64,000 bases of DNA from UBA822 sp965249775. GTDB lineage: Bacteria > Gemmatimonadota > Gemmatimonadetes > Longimicrobiales > Gaopeijiaceae. The stretch spans positions 1,054,001 through 1,118,000 of the forward strand of contig OZ252253.1 of the NCBI GenBank assembly GCA_965249775.1. The letters are read 5' to 3'. Positions 27,682-35,795 of this stretch are shown piece by piece (the stretch's first letter is position 1; each line of letters starts with the position of its first letter). The notes beneath the pieces were generated by a model. It was not told the DNA's origin, ran no database searches, and saw only the letters and a program-made list of their open reading frames with translations. The position numbers and the translations under genes were made by a program.

Positions 27682-29520
27682 TCACTCCACCGTGACCGAC
27701 TTGGCCAGGTTGCGTGGCTGATCCACGTCCCGCTTCCGGTAGATGGCTGCGTGGTACGCCAACAGCTGCAACGGAATGGAGGTGAGTACGGGCAACAGAG
27801 CGGGAACGGTCTGAGGCACCTGTATGAGGTGATCCACCTTCCCGATCAATTCCGGCGCGTCGCCACTCACGACGGCCAGGATACGGCCGCTCCGCGCCCT
27901 CACTTCTTCGATGTTGGAAACGATCTTCGAATAAACAGCATCTCGTGGAGCGAGCGCCACCACAGGCATGTTTTCGTCGATGAGGGCGATCGGGCCGTGC
28001 TTCATCTCGGCCGCCGGGTAACCCTCGGCGTGGATGTAGCTCACTTCCTTGAGTTTGAGCGCCCCCTCCAGGGCCACGGGAAACTGGTATCCACGGCCCA
28101 GGTAGAGGAAATTCTGAGCGTCGCCATACGCGGCCGCGAGCTGCTTCGCAAGGGGCTCCAACGCGAGCGTCTGCGCCACCTGATCCGGTAACTCCCGTAA
28201 CCCTGCGACCAGCTCCCTTCCCTGAAGGATGGAGAGCTGCCGTCGGCGCCCCAGGTAGAGTGTAAAGAGAGCCAAGGCGACGATCTGACTCGTGAAGGCC
28301 TTGGTCGAAGCAACCCCGATCTCCGGACCGGCGTGAAGATAGATTCCGAAATCCGTCTTCCGGGCGATCGACGATCCGACGACGTTGACGATCCCCATGG
28401 TCATGGCGCCCCGTGCGCGAGCCTCCCCGAGCGCCGCCAGTGTGTCGGCCGTCTCGCCGGATTGGCTGATCGCCAAGACCAGCGTGCCCTCTTCGATCAC
28501 TGGGCTCCGGTAGCGGAATTCGGACGCGTACTCGACCTCAGTGGGAATTCCCGCGATGTCTTCGAGCATGTATTCACCGATGAGAGCCGCGTGCCAGCTC
28601 GTCCCGCACGCGGTGATCACGATCCGGCGAATCCCCGACAGCTCCTCGTCCGACAGGGTGATCCCACCCAGCCGTGCGTCTCCAGTTTCCTCCAACAACC
28701 TTCCACGCATGACGTCGCGAAGGCTCTCAGGCTGTTCGTGGATCTCCTTCAGCATGAAGTGGTCGTAGCCACCCTTCTCCGCGGCCTCGAGATCCCATTC
28801 GATTTCATGGACGGAACGCTGTACGTCGCCCTGTTCGGTGTGGAAGACGCGGTAGCCCTCGGCGGTCAGGACTGCGCAGTCACCGTCATCAAGATAGACG
28901 ACGTCCTTGGTGTGTTGGATCACGGCGGACGCGTCCGAGCCCACGAGGTTCTCACCATTCTTGCCGATCCCGATGAGCAGCGGGCTCCCCTTTCGGGCTA
29001 TCACGATCTTCGCCGGATCGCGGCTGCTCACGACCGCGATTCCGTAAGCCCCCTCGACCTGGTCGAGTGCTGCGAGAACCGCATCCTCGAGGGTGGAATT
29101 CTCCTTGAAGGCCTCGTCGATGAGATGGACGACCACCTCCGTGTCTGTCTCGGTCTCGAAGGTGTACCCGAGATCGGAGAGCTTGGATCGAATTACATCG
29201 GCATTCTCGATGATTCCGTTGTGAACCAACGCGATGTCTCTCCCCTGGCTCCAGTGGGGATGCGCGTTCAGACGGTTCGGAGCGCCATGTGTTGCCCAGC
29301 GCGTATGGGCGATTCCGCACGTACCGGGCGGCATGCCCTCTTCGAGGATACGCTCCAACTCGGCGAGCTTACCCGGTTCCTTCACCGTGCCCAGGCGCCC
29401 CTCGGGGCTGATCACGGCCAGGCCGGCCGAATCGTACCCCCGATATTCGAGGCGCCGAAGACCCTCGACGAGGATCGGCCCCGCCTCTTTGCCTCCCACG
29501 TATCCGATGATTCCACACAT
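27682..29520 (-). CDS. glmS: Glutamine-fructose-6-phosphate aminotransferase
   Basis: First step to UDP-GlcNAc: glutamine plus fructose 6-phosphate give glucosamine 6-phosphate. Seen in 612 residues from ATG 29520: Cys2 nucleophile (MCGIIGYVGG), YRGYDSAG (about 28-35), HTRWATHG (about 71-78), two SIS domains with GTSWHAALIGEY and SQSGETADTLAAL, and the C-terminal DQPRNLAKSVTVE. An extended frame to 29601 was dropped because Cys must be residue 2. Lies 103 bp after glmM, making a glmM-glmS unit. No ribozyme-like leader was seen. Confidence 0.97.
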   Translation of the reverse strand: MCGIIGYVGGKEAGPILVEGLRRLEYRGYDSAGLAVISPEGRLGTVKEPGKLAELERILEEGMPPGTCGIAHTRWATHGAPNRLNAHPHWSQGRDIALVHNGIIENADVIRSKLSDLGYTFETETDTEVVVHLIDEAFKENSTLEDAVLAALDQVEGAYGIAVVSSRDPAKIVIARKGSPLLIGIGKNGENLVGSDASAVIQHTKDVVYLDDGDCAVLTAEGYRVFHTEQGDVQRSVHEIEWDLEAAEKGGYDHFMLKEIHEQPESLRDVMRGRLLEETGDARLGGITLSDEELSGIRRIVITACGTSWHAALIGEYMLEDIAGIPTEVEYASEFRYRSPVIEEGTLVLAISQSGETADTLAALGEARARGAMTMGIVNVVGSSIARKTDFGIYLHAGPEIGVASTKAFTSQIVALALFTLYLGRRRQLSILQGRELVAGLRELPDQVAQTLALEPLAKQLAAAYGDAQNFLYLGRGYQFPVALEGALKLKEVSYIHAEGYPAAEMKHGPIALIDENMPVVALAPRDAVYSKIVSNIEEVRARSGRILAVVSGDAPELIGKVDHLIQVPQTVPALLPVLTSIPLQLLAYHAAIYRKRDVDQPRNLAKSVTVE

Positions 29521-29534
29521 GTCGCTATGCCCTC

Positions 29535-29571
29535 TTGTTCTTAACGACTCAAGTTGCTCTTGCGACTCAAG
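29535..29571 (-). repeat. 18-19 bp imperfect tandem duplication before glmS
   Basis: Two copies, 29535-29553 and 29554-29571, share CTTGAGTCG followed by an AAGA/CAA stretch on the minus strand. They sit 14-51 bp before the glmS ATG, in the ribosome-binding region. Confidence 0.75.
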
Positions 29572-29577
29572 GCTAAG

Positions 29578-29607
29578 CCCGCCCCTCTCGCCCCTCCCCA
29601 TCGCCCC
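29578..29607 (-). promoter_or_regulatory. G-quadruplex-type sequence in the glmM-glmS intercistronic RNA
   Basis: Minus strand carries four runs of GGGG separated by CGAT, A and CGAGA, then CGGG. Loops of 4, 1 and 5 bases fit the classical four-tetrad pattern. It lies about 58-87 bp before the glmS start and would be in the mRNA as well as the coding DNA strand. Formation in the cell is not shown. Confidence 0.55.
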
Positions 29608-29623
29608 TTCTTGCTACTCCAGA

Positions 29624-31024
29624 CTACCTCAGTCCTTTCAGGACTGCGCTCGCCCGCTCGATCAGTCCTTCCGCCTCGCTCCGTTCCGGCGCCTCCGCGA
29701 TCAAACGCACGACCGGCTCCGTACCCGAAGGCCGGACATGCAGCCAGACCTGTCGCGCCACCCAAGAAAACCGAGCACCGTCGGCCGAGTCGACACTGTC
29801 GCTCGCGAGCTGTCGCTCCAACTCGACATACGCGTCCGAAAGCGCTTCCGCCGGAAAGTCGATTTTCCTTTTCACGATCGTGTACGTCGGCCACCGATCC
29901 ACGGCGGCCGAAAGCGTCGTTCCCTCGTCCACCAGATGCTGCAAGATAAGTGCCGACGCCACCGGTGCATCTCGCGTGTAGTGGAGGCCCGGGAGAATCA
30001 CGCCACCGTTCCCCTCTCCCCCCACGACCGCGCCCTCTGATTGCATACGGCGTGCCACGTTGATCTCCCCCACCGGTGACCGCACGAGCTCCCCTCCGTG
30101 GGCGCGGGCCACGTCCTCGACAATGCTACTGGTCGAGAGGTTTGTCACGACAATTCCGGGGGTTCGTCGGAGTACCACCGCCGATGCGAGAGCGAGCGTC
30201 AGATCCTCCCCCAACGGAGTGCCGCTCTCGTCTACGAGAGACAGTCGATCCACGTCCGGATCGACCGCAAGCCCGACATCCGCACCCTCGCTGCTCACGA
30301 AGTCGGCGAGCTCGCCGAGGTTCTCCGCGGTGGGTTCGGGATCGCGCGGGAAGCACCCGTCCGCTTCCATGTTGATCGCCACGACCTCGCACCCGAGGGC
30401 TTCGAGAAGCTGCGGCATGATGGTGGCCCCTGCGCCTCGCACGCAGTCGAGGGCTACCTTGAACCCCCTGATGCGCAGCGCCGGAAGATCCAACTGTGGT
30501 AGCTCGAGAATGGCTTGGATATGACGGCCCGTCGCGTCATCGTCGGTCCGTACGGTCCCGAGTTCGTCCCGCGGAGCGCGCGCGGGATCCTCGTTGAGAG
30601 CGAACTCCAGAAACGCCGACATCGTCTCGGCATCCAGAAATGTGCCCTCTGGCGCCGCAAACTTGAGCGCATTCCATTCCGCTGGATTGTGGCTGGCCGT
30701 GACGACGATGCCACCGAGGGCGTCCGAGTTCTCGACCGCGAGCATCACCGTCGGCGTGGACACCATGCCGAGATCCACGACGTCGCAGCCGACAGAGACA
30801 AGACCCGATGCCGCGGCGCCCGCCAGGATCGGCCCCGAAGTTCGGGAATCCCTTCCGATGAGGACCTCTCCGGTCCGGGCATCCACAGCACCGGACGAGC
30901 GTCTAACGAAGGCCCCGAAAGCCGCCGCCAAGGAACCCACGAGCTCGGGCGTCAACGGGTCTCCGACAATCCCCCGAAACCCCGATACGCTCACGACGAG
31001 TCGGTCTGGGATTATCAAAGGCAT
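29624..31024 (-). CDS. glmM: Phosphoglucosamine mutase / phosphohexomutase (GlmM-like)
   Basis: Interconverts glucosamine 6- and 1-phosphate on the way to UDP-GlcNAc. Seen: 466 residues from ATG 31024, SVSGFRGIVGDPLTPE (12-27) at the start, active-site loop VTASHNP with Ser111, metal-binding DPDVDRLSLVDESG (DxDxD-type), the GEGNGGVI sugar loop, and RPSGTEPVVRLIAE phosphate loop near the end. The sequence also fits archaeal-type phosphomannomutases; adjacency to glmS favours GlmM. A frame to 31072 exists but the internal ATG gives the usual N-terminus. Confidence 0.9.
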   Translation of the reverse strand: MPLIIPDRLVVSVSGFRGIVGDPLTPELVGSLAAAFGAFVRRSSGAVDARTGEVLIGRDSRTSGPILAGAAASGLVSVGCDVVDLGMVSTPTVMLAVENSDALGGIVVTASHNPAEWNALKFAAPEGTFLDAETMSAFLEFALNEDPARAPRDELGTVRTDDDATGRHIQAILELPQLDLPALRIRGFKVALDCVRGAGATIMPQLLEALGCEVVAINMEADGCFPRDPEPTAENLGELADFVSSEGADVGLAVDPDVDRLSLVDESGTPLGEDLTLALASAVVLRRTPGIVVTNLSTSSIVEDVARAHGGELVRSPVGEINVARRMQSEGAVVGGEGNGGVILPGLHYTRDAPVASALILQHLVDEGTTLSAAVDRWPTYTIVKRKIDFPAEALSDAYVELERQLASDSVDSADGARFSWVARQVWLHVRPSGTEPVVRLIAEAPERSEAEGLIERASAVLKGLR

Positions 31025-31137
31025 GTAATTGGAAGCCTTTCGGGAACGATGGTCACGGCCTTTTCGGGTCATGGGCCACCCGGATGGGGCGAACCCATCA
31101 ACACTACCCAGGGCCCTGGAGAACCGTCAACGACCTG

Positions 31138-31197
31138 GGAAGCTCTGCGGATCTCGTGAAGAGCTTCCTCTTACGTGGCACCGGCGGGGAAGCCCCG
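31138..31197 (+). promoter_or_regulatory. Two hairpins in the leader of the PLP sulfur enzyme gene
   Basis: GGAAGCTCT (31138-31146) and AGAGCTTCC (31160-31168) form a perfect 9-bp stem with a 13-base loop. Seventeen bases later CGGGG-AAG-CCCCG (31185-31197) forms a second stem. The gene starts 54 bp downstream. No T-run follows, and I could not match a known SAM riboswitch core. Could be a structured leader or an operator. Confidence 0.45.
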
Positions 31198-31250
31198 GGT
31201 AACATCGGCCGATCATCACCGTCCAGCGGGTCATCCATAAGAAGGACTCC

Positions 31251-32411
31251 ATGAAGAAGCCACCACCTGACGAAACCCGCTTCGGGACCCTCGCCGTCCA
31301 CGCCGGACAAGACCCCGAACCGACGACGGGTGCGATCATTCCACCAATCTTCCAGACCTCCACATACGTCCAGCCGGATGTCGCCGAGCCAAAAGAGGGC
31401 TACGACTACGCCCGCGTAAAGAACCCCACGACGGTGGGGCTCGAACAGAAGGTGGCTGCCCTCGAGGGTGCGACCCACGGGATCGCATTCTCGAGCGGGT
31501 TGTCCGCGATCGAAGCGGTGGTCAAGCGCCTGTCCGCCGGCGACCACGTGGTGGTCGAGGAGAATACGTACGGGGGCGTGATACGCATGTACACGGGTGT
31601 GCTCGCGAAGCTCGGACTGGAATTCTCGTTCGTCGACACGAGGGACCCCGAACGGATCCGGGAGGCGATGCGGCCCAGTACTCGGCTTGTCCACGTCGAG
31701 ACGCCCACGAATCCGATGATGAGGATCTGCGACATCCGGGCGGCCGCCGATATCGCCCACGAGGGGGACGCCCTCCTGATGGTGGACAGCACGTTCGCGT
31801 CACCCTTCAACCAGCAGCCACTGGCTCTGGGCGCCGACGTGAGCATGCACTCCTCGACGAAATACCTGAACGGTCACTCCGACATCATCGGGGGCGTGCT
31901 CGCGCTCAACGATGACGAGCTCGCCGAGGAGATCCACTTCGTCCGGAAGTCGTCGGGAGCCGTCCCGGGGCCGATGGACGCCTGGCTTTGCCTGCGAGGC
32001 ACCAGAACCCTCCACGTGCGTATGGCGCACCACAACGAGAGCGGGCTGGCGGTAGCCGGTTTCCTGGAGGCGCACGGCGCCGTCGAGCGGGTCCTCTACC
32101 CGGGCCTGGAGTCCCACCCGCAGCACAAGCTGGCAACGGAGCAGATGTCGGGCTACAGTGGAATGGTGGCACTCGATCTGGGAGACCCGGCACGAGCGCG
32201 AGCCCTGGCCACCGATACTCGTGTGTTCCAGCTTGCGGAGAGCCTGGGAGGCGTTCAATCTCTTGTTAGCGTACCGGCGCTCCAGACCCACGCATCGGTG
32301 CCGAAGGAGATACGTGAGGCGTTGGGTATCACGGAGGGGCTGGTGCGGCTCTCGATCGGCCTCGAGGACGTGGAAGACTTGACCGAAGACTTGGACCAGG
32401 CACTGGCCTGA
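31251..32411 (+). CDS. Cys/Met-metabolism PLP enzyme (cystathionine gamma-synthase/lyase family), copy 1
   Basis: Trans-sulfuration enzyme; substrate (cystathionine synthesis, cleavage or O-acyl-homoserine sulfhydrylation) not settled. Seen in 386 residues: IPPIFQTSTYVQ (about 30-41), YDYARVKNPT (about 51-60), SSGLSAIEAV, VDSTFASPFNQQPL, and the PLP lysine in HSSTKYLNGHSD (about 204-215). The family's substrate loop near the end reads SVPALQTHASVP in place of the commoner SHPASMTHA, which may alter specificity. AAGGA precedes the ATG. Divergent from glmM across 226 bp. A second, distinct copy lies at 48761-49945. Confidence 0.9.
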   Translation: MKKPPPDETRFGTLAVHAGQDPEPTTGAIIPPIFQTSTYVQPDVAEPKEGYDYARVKNPTTVGLEQKVAALEGATHGIAFSSGLSAIEAVVKRLSAGDHVVVEENTYGGVIRMYTGVLAKLGLEFSFVDTRDPERIREAMRPSTRLVHVETPTNPMMRICDIRAAADIAHEGDALLMVDSTFASPFNQQPLALGADVSMHSSTKYLNGHSDIIGGVLALNDDELAEEIHFVRKSSGAVPGPMDAWLCLRGTRTLHVRMAHHNESGLAVAGFLEAHGAVERVLYPGLESHPQHKLATEQMSGYSGMVALDLGDPARARALATDTRVFQLAESLGGVQSLVSVPALQTHASVPKEIREALGITEGLVRLSIGLEDVEDLTEDLDQALA

Positions 32412-32523
32412 GCGCGGGTCGCCCTGCCTCACGCCCTGAAACTTCCTCGCCAAGGGGCGCGTAAAGCCCGATAGAGCGGAAGGCTTCTCGCCGTTTCGCA
32501 CGGACCAAAGGAGACGGACAGCC

Positions 32524-33531
32524 ATGGCTGAGAACGACCAGGACAACGGGAATGGCCAGGACGAGCAGGACGCGAGGGCCAAACGCATCCTGACGGACAT
32601 CGCCCCTCGCGCCTGGGAGCACCCGGCCGACCGGGCCGCGCTGACGGCACTCAGAAAGATTCCGGTTTTCGACGACGTGCTCCGATCGCTCTTCGGCTTC
32701 TTCGGTGAGAAACCGATTCGCCTGGCGTTCCTCGCGAGCTCCGTCCGAGTCTCCGAGAAGCAGTTCCCCCGTGTTTCAAGCCTTTATAAGGACGTTCTCC
32801 AGACGCTCGACTCGCCCGAGGAATACCCCCTCTTCATTTCCCAGACGCCCATTGTCAACGCCGGGGCCTACGGGATGGACGAGCCGTTCATCATCCTGAA
32901 CTCGGGCACCGTGAAGCTTCTGGATGACGAACAGCTCTCTTACGTCATGGGACACGAGCTCGGCCACATCATGAGCGACCACGTCCTGTACCGGACGATG
33001 ACGGTCCTCCTGATTCAACTCGCCGGCATGGGGTTTCCGATCGTAGGACTCGCCGCTCGGGCCATCCTGGTGGCGCTTCTCGAGTGGTCAAGAAAGAGCG
33101 AGCTGTCGAGCGACCGGGCCGGGCTGCTATGTGTGCAGAACCCCCAAAAAGTCATGGCGTCCATGCTGAAGATGGCCGGTGGTGGGGACGACGACGAGAT
33201 GAATCTGGATGAATTCATCATTCAGGCGGAGGAGTACCGAGAGTCCGGCGATGTCGCGGACCAGGTCTTCAAGGTTCTCAACCTGATGGGCCAGAGCCAT
33301 CCGTTCTACGTGCTTCGTCTGGCCGAGATTCGCTCGTGGATCGAGGAGGGCGAGTACGACCGGATCATTCGTGGCGAATACCCGCACCGAGGAGACCCTG
33401 ACCGGGCGTACAAGGAGGATCTGTCGGACGCTGCCAAAGCCTACGCCGACGGCGCCAAGGATCTCTTCGGACAGGTCGCGGGTGCAGCCAAGCGCATGGC
33501 CGACGACCTCATGGGAAGCGTCAAGCGGTAA
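32524..33531 (+). CDS. M48-family zinc metallopeptidase
   Basis: 335 residues. The zinc motif GHELGHIMSDH gives HELGH at 144-148; the third ligand is probably the Glu of the SELSSDRAGLL segment (about 194-204), as in M48 peptidases. A hydrophobic stretch lies just after the zinc helix (about 157-183, LLIQLAGMGFPIVGLAARAILVALLE), so the protein is likely membrane-associated. There is no signal peptide, and the N-terminus is acidic and Gln/Asn-rich. The C-terminal part (DAAKAYADGAKDLFGQVAGAAKRMADDL) is an amphipathic helix. Substrate unknown. GGAG lies ten bases before the ATG. Confidence 0.87.
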   Translation: MAENDQDNGNGQDEQDARAKRILTDIAPRAWEHPADRAALTALRKIPVFDDVLRSLFGFFGEKPIRLAFLASSVRVSEKQFPRVSSLYKDVLQTLDSPEEYPLFISQTPIVNAGAYGMDEPFIILNSGTVKLLDDEQLSYVMGHELGHIMSDHVLYRTMTVLLIQLAGMGFPIVGLAARAILVALLEWSRKSELSSDRAGLLCVQNPQKVMASMLKMAGGGDDDEMNLDEFIIQAEEYRESGDVADQVFKVLNLMGQSHPFYVLRLAEIRSWIEEGEYDRIIRGEYPHRGDPDRAYKEDLSDAAKAYADGAKDLFGQVAGAAKRMADDLMGSVKR

Positions 33532-33576
33532 CCGTCGCCCGTTCTCTTTTTGGGCCCCGGGCCATAGACTGGGGCC

Positions 33577-34869
33577 ATGCGAATTCTCATCGTCGGGAAC
33601 GGGGGCCGAGAGCACACGCTGGCTTGGAAGCTGCTGAGAGACGCGCCCGAAGCCACGCTGTTCGTCACGCAGCCGAATGGCGGGATGACCTCGAGGGTCG
33701 AGCCGGTCGCGATCTCATCCGGCGACATCGTGGCACTTGCCGGCTGGGCGAGCGCACAGAACATAGACCTGGTGGTGGTGGGACCCGAGGCGCCACTGGC
33801 AGCCGGATTGGTAGACCGCCTCGAGCGGAGTGGCGTTCCCGCGTTCGGACCCACGAAGGCGGCCGCCCGCATCGAGTCCAGCAAGAGCTATGCGGAGGAA
33901 TTAATGCGACGGGCCGGCGTTGCCTCGGCGGATTCCGCGTCCTTCGTCACCCATGATGAAGCCTCCGCGTACGTGCAGGAACGCGGCGCGCCCATCGTCG
34001 TGAAGGCTTCCGGCTTGGCCGCCGGAAAAGGTGTCATCGTGTGCGAGACGGTTGATGAGGCGCTCCGGGCACTCGAGACGATCATGACCGACCGGGCGTT
34101 CGGGGAGGCGGGCAGAGAGGTCGTCATCCAGGAGTTCATGCGGGGAGAGGAAATATCGGTATTCGGCCTGGCGGACGGTCGTGATGCCGTGTTGATGCTC
34201 CCCTCCCAGGACTATAAGCGGGCGGGTGAGGGAGATGTGGGGCCGAACACCGGCGGCATGGGTGCATACGCCCCCGTTTCCCTCTCCTCGGAGGCACTTC
34301 TCGCGCGAATCCACGACGAAATTATGGAGCCGACTTTGGCCGCATTAGCCGAAGACGATTCCGAATTCCGAGGCGTCCTGTACGCGGGGATCATGCTCAC
34401 CGAAAGTGGACCGCGGATCTTCGAGTTCAACTGCCGCTTCGGAGATCCTGAGGCGCAGGTGGTCCTTCCGCTGCTGCAGTCGTCCCTTCTGGACCCGATC
34501 CTGGAGGTCGCGAGCGGAGGGCGGCTCGGCAACGCTAGGCTCGAGTGGAGTGATGGGGCGGCCCTCACGACCGTGCTCGCGTCAGACGGATATCCGGGCC
34601 CGTACCCAAAGGGTCGTGCGATCCACATTCCGGAGTCGGTCACACAAGACCCCGACGTTCTCCTCTTTCACGCGGGCACGACGGCGGGTCCCGATGGGCT
34701 CGAAACTTCCGGCGGGCGTGTGATCGCGGCCACCGGATTGGGGACGACGTTGAGTCAAGCCGCATCGAAGAGCCGAGAGGCGGCTTCCGCCATCGAGTTT
34801 GCCGGAAAGCAATTTCGGACGGACATCGGATGGAGAGAGTTCGCCCGGGCCGAGGAGGCCTCTGGCTGA
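33577..34869 (+). CDS. purD: Phosphoribosylamine-glycine ligase
   Basis: ATP-grasp enzyme of purine synthesis making GAR from phosphoribosylamine and glycine. Seen: 430 residues, MRILIVGNGGREHTLAWKL start, the GPEAPLAAGLVD segment (about 69-80), FGPTKAAARIE (about 91-101), the ATP-grasp lysine in VVKASGLAAGKGV (about 143-155), and GGMGAYAP plus FEFNCRFGDPEAQVV (about 284-298). Complete. It starts 45 bp after the M48 gene and is probably co-transcribed with mutM after it. Confidence 0.97.
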   Translation: MRILIVGNGGREHTLAWKLLRDAPEATLFVTQPNGGMTSRVEPVAISSGDIVALAGWASAQNIDLVVVGPEAPLAAGLVDRLERSGVPAFGPTKAAARIESSKSYAEELMRRAGVASADSASFVTHDEASAYVQERGAPIVVKASGLAAGKGVIVCETVDEALRALETIMTDRAFGEAGREVVIQEFMRGEEISVFGLADGRDAVLMLPSQDYKRAGEGDVGPNTGGMGAYAPVSLSSEALLARIHDEIMEPTLAALAEDDSEFRGVLYAGIMLTESGPRIFEFNCRFGDPEAQVVLPLLQSSLLDPILEVASGGRLGNARLEWSDGAALTTVLASDGYPGPYPKGRAIHIPESVTQDPDVLLFHAGTTAGPDGLETSGGRVIAATGLGTTLSQAASKSREAASAIEFAGKQFRTDIGWREFARAEEASG

Positions 34870-34922
34870 CCAGAAGCCACTCTCAGACGTTCGGATACCC
34901 GAGCTAGCTAAGACACGCCGCC

Positions 34923-35780
34923 ATGCCGGAACTACCTGAGGTAGAGACCATCGTCCGGGGCCTTCACCCCATCCTTCCCGGCAAGTCGATCGAACGTGTC
35001 CGGGTCATCCACCCGGATGTACTCAGCCAACCACGCCGGGATTTCTCCGCCCGTCTTCGGGGCCGGGTGTTCGAATCTGTCCACCGGCGAGGGAAGAACA
35101 TCGTTGCCCGCATGACCGAAGGGGTGGTCCTGGTCGTCAACCTGGGCATGACCGGCCGCCTCGTATGGGTCCAAAACAAGAAGAGGACGACCCACCCCGC
35201 CGTGTGCTTTACCTTGAGCGCGGGCCCCGAGCTCGTCTACGACGACGTGCGCCGCTTTGGAGCGCTGGAGGCGATGGACGAAGCGGAATGGACGCTGCGC
35301 GATCGGCGTCTTGGCCCTGAGCCGCTCTCGTCGACCTTTACCGCCCGACGGCTACACACGGAGTTGTCTCGATCCATTTCGCCGATCCGGTCATGGCTGC
35401 TGGACCAGCGCCGGGTGGCGGGGGTGGGCAACATCTACGCGAACGAAGCGCTCCACCAGGCCGGCATTCACCCGCAGCGGTCGGCCAAGTCGGTCGTCGA
35501 GGGCGAGGCCCGCAAACTCCATCGGGCCCTCCGCCGGACCCTTCGCAAAGCGGTGGAAAACCGGGGAACGACGCTCCGGAACTACCGGGATGCCTCCGGA
35601 AACCCTGGTGACAACGCGGCGCAGTTGCGAGTCTACGGAAGAGAGGGAGAGCCCTGCCTCCGCTGCTCCACGAGGATATGTCGATTCGTATTCGGAAATC
35701 GCGCGGTGTTCTATTGCCCCAGGTGCCAGCCGGTCGGATCCGGCGGAACCCAACGCGGGGCACAGGGCGGGGTCGAGTGA
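34923..35780 (+). CDS. mutM: Formamidopyrimidine-DNA glycosylase
   Basis: Bifunctional DNA glycosylase/AP lyase that removes 8-oxoguanine and FaPy bases. Seen in 285 residues: catalytic Pro2 and Glu3 in MPELPEVETIVRGL, the RGKNIVA lysine region (about 57-63), the helix-two-turn-helix with RVAGVGNIYANEALHQAGIHP (in two parts, about 164-184), and a C-terminal zinc finger with CLRC and CPRC (about 246-272). The tail beyond the finger is short and Gly-rich. Its stop overlaps the next gene's GTG (GTGA). Confidence 0.95.
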   Translation: MPELPEVETIVRGLHPILPGKSIERVRVIHPDVLSQPRRDFSARLRGRVFESVHRRGKNIVARMTEGVVLVVNLGMTGRLVWVQNKKRTTHPAVCFTLSAGPELVYDDVRRFGALEAMDEAEWTLRDRRLGPEPLSSTFTARRLHTELSRSISPIRSWLLDQRRVAGVGNIYANEALHQAGIHPQRSAKSVVEGEARKLHRALRRTLRKAVENRGTTLRNYRDASGNPGDNAAQLRVYGREGEPCLRCSTRICRFVFGNRAVFYCPRCQPVGSGGTQRGAQGGVE

Positions 35781-35795
35781 CGCGTCGAGTGACGG
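35772..35795 (+). repeat. 12-bp tandem duplication on the mutM stop / M16 start
   Basis: GTCGAGTGACGC followed by GTCGAGTGACGG. Each holds GTG in the frame of the M16 gene (35777 and 35789), and the first also holds the mutM TGA. The duplication offers two in-frame GTG starts. Confidence 0.8.

Noticed and set aside
29521..29623. glmS ribozyme riboswitch
   Set aside because: The gap is only 103 bp and shows none of the ribozyme's conserved core; it holds a duplication and a G-rich stretch instead.
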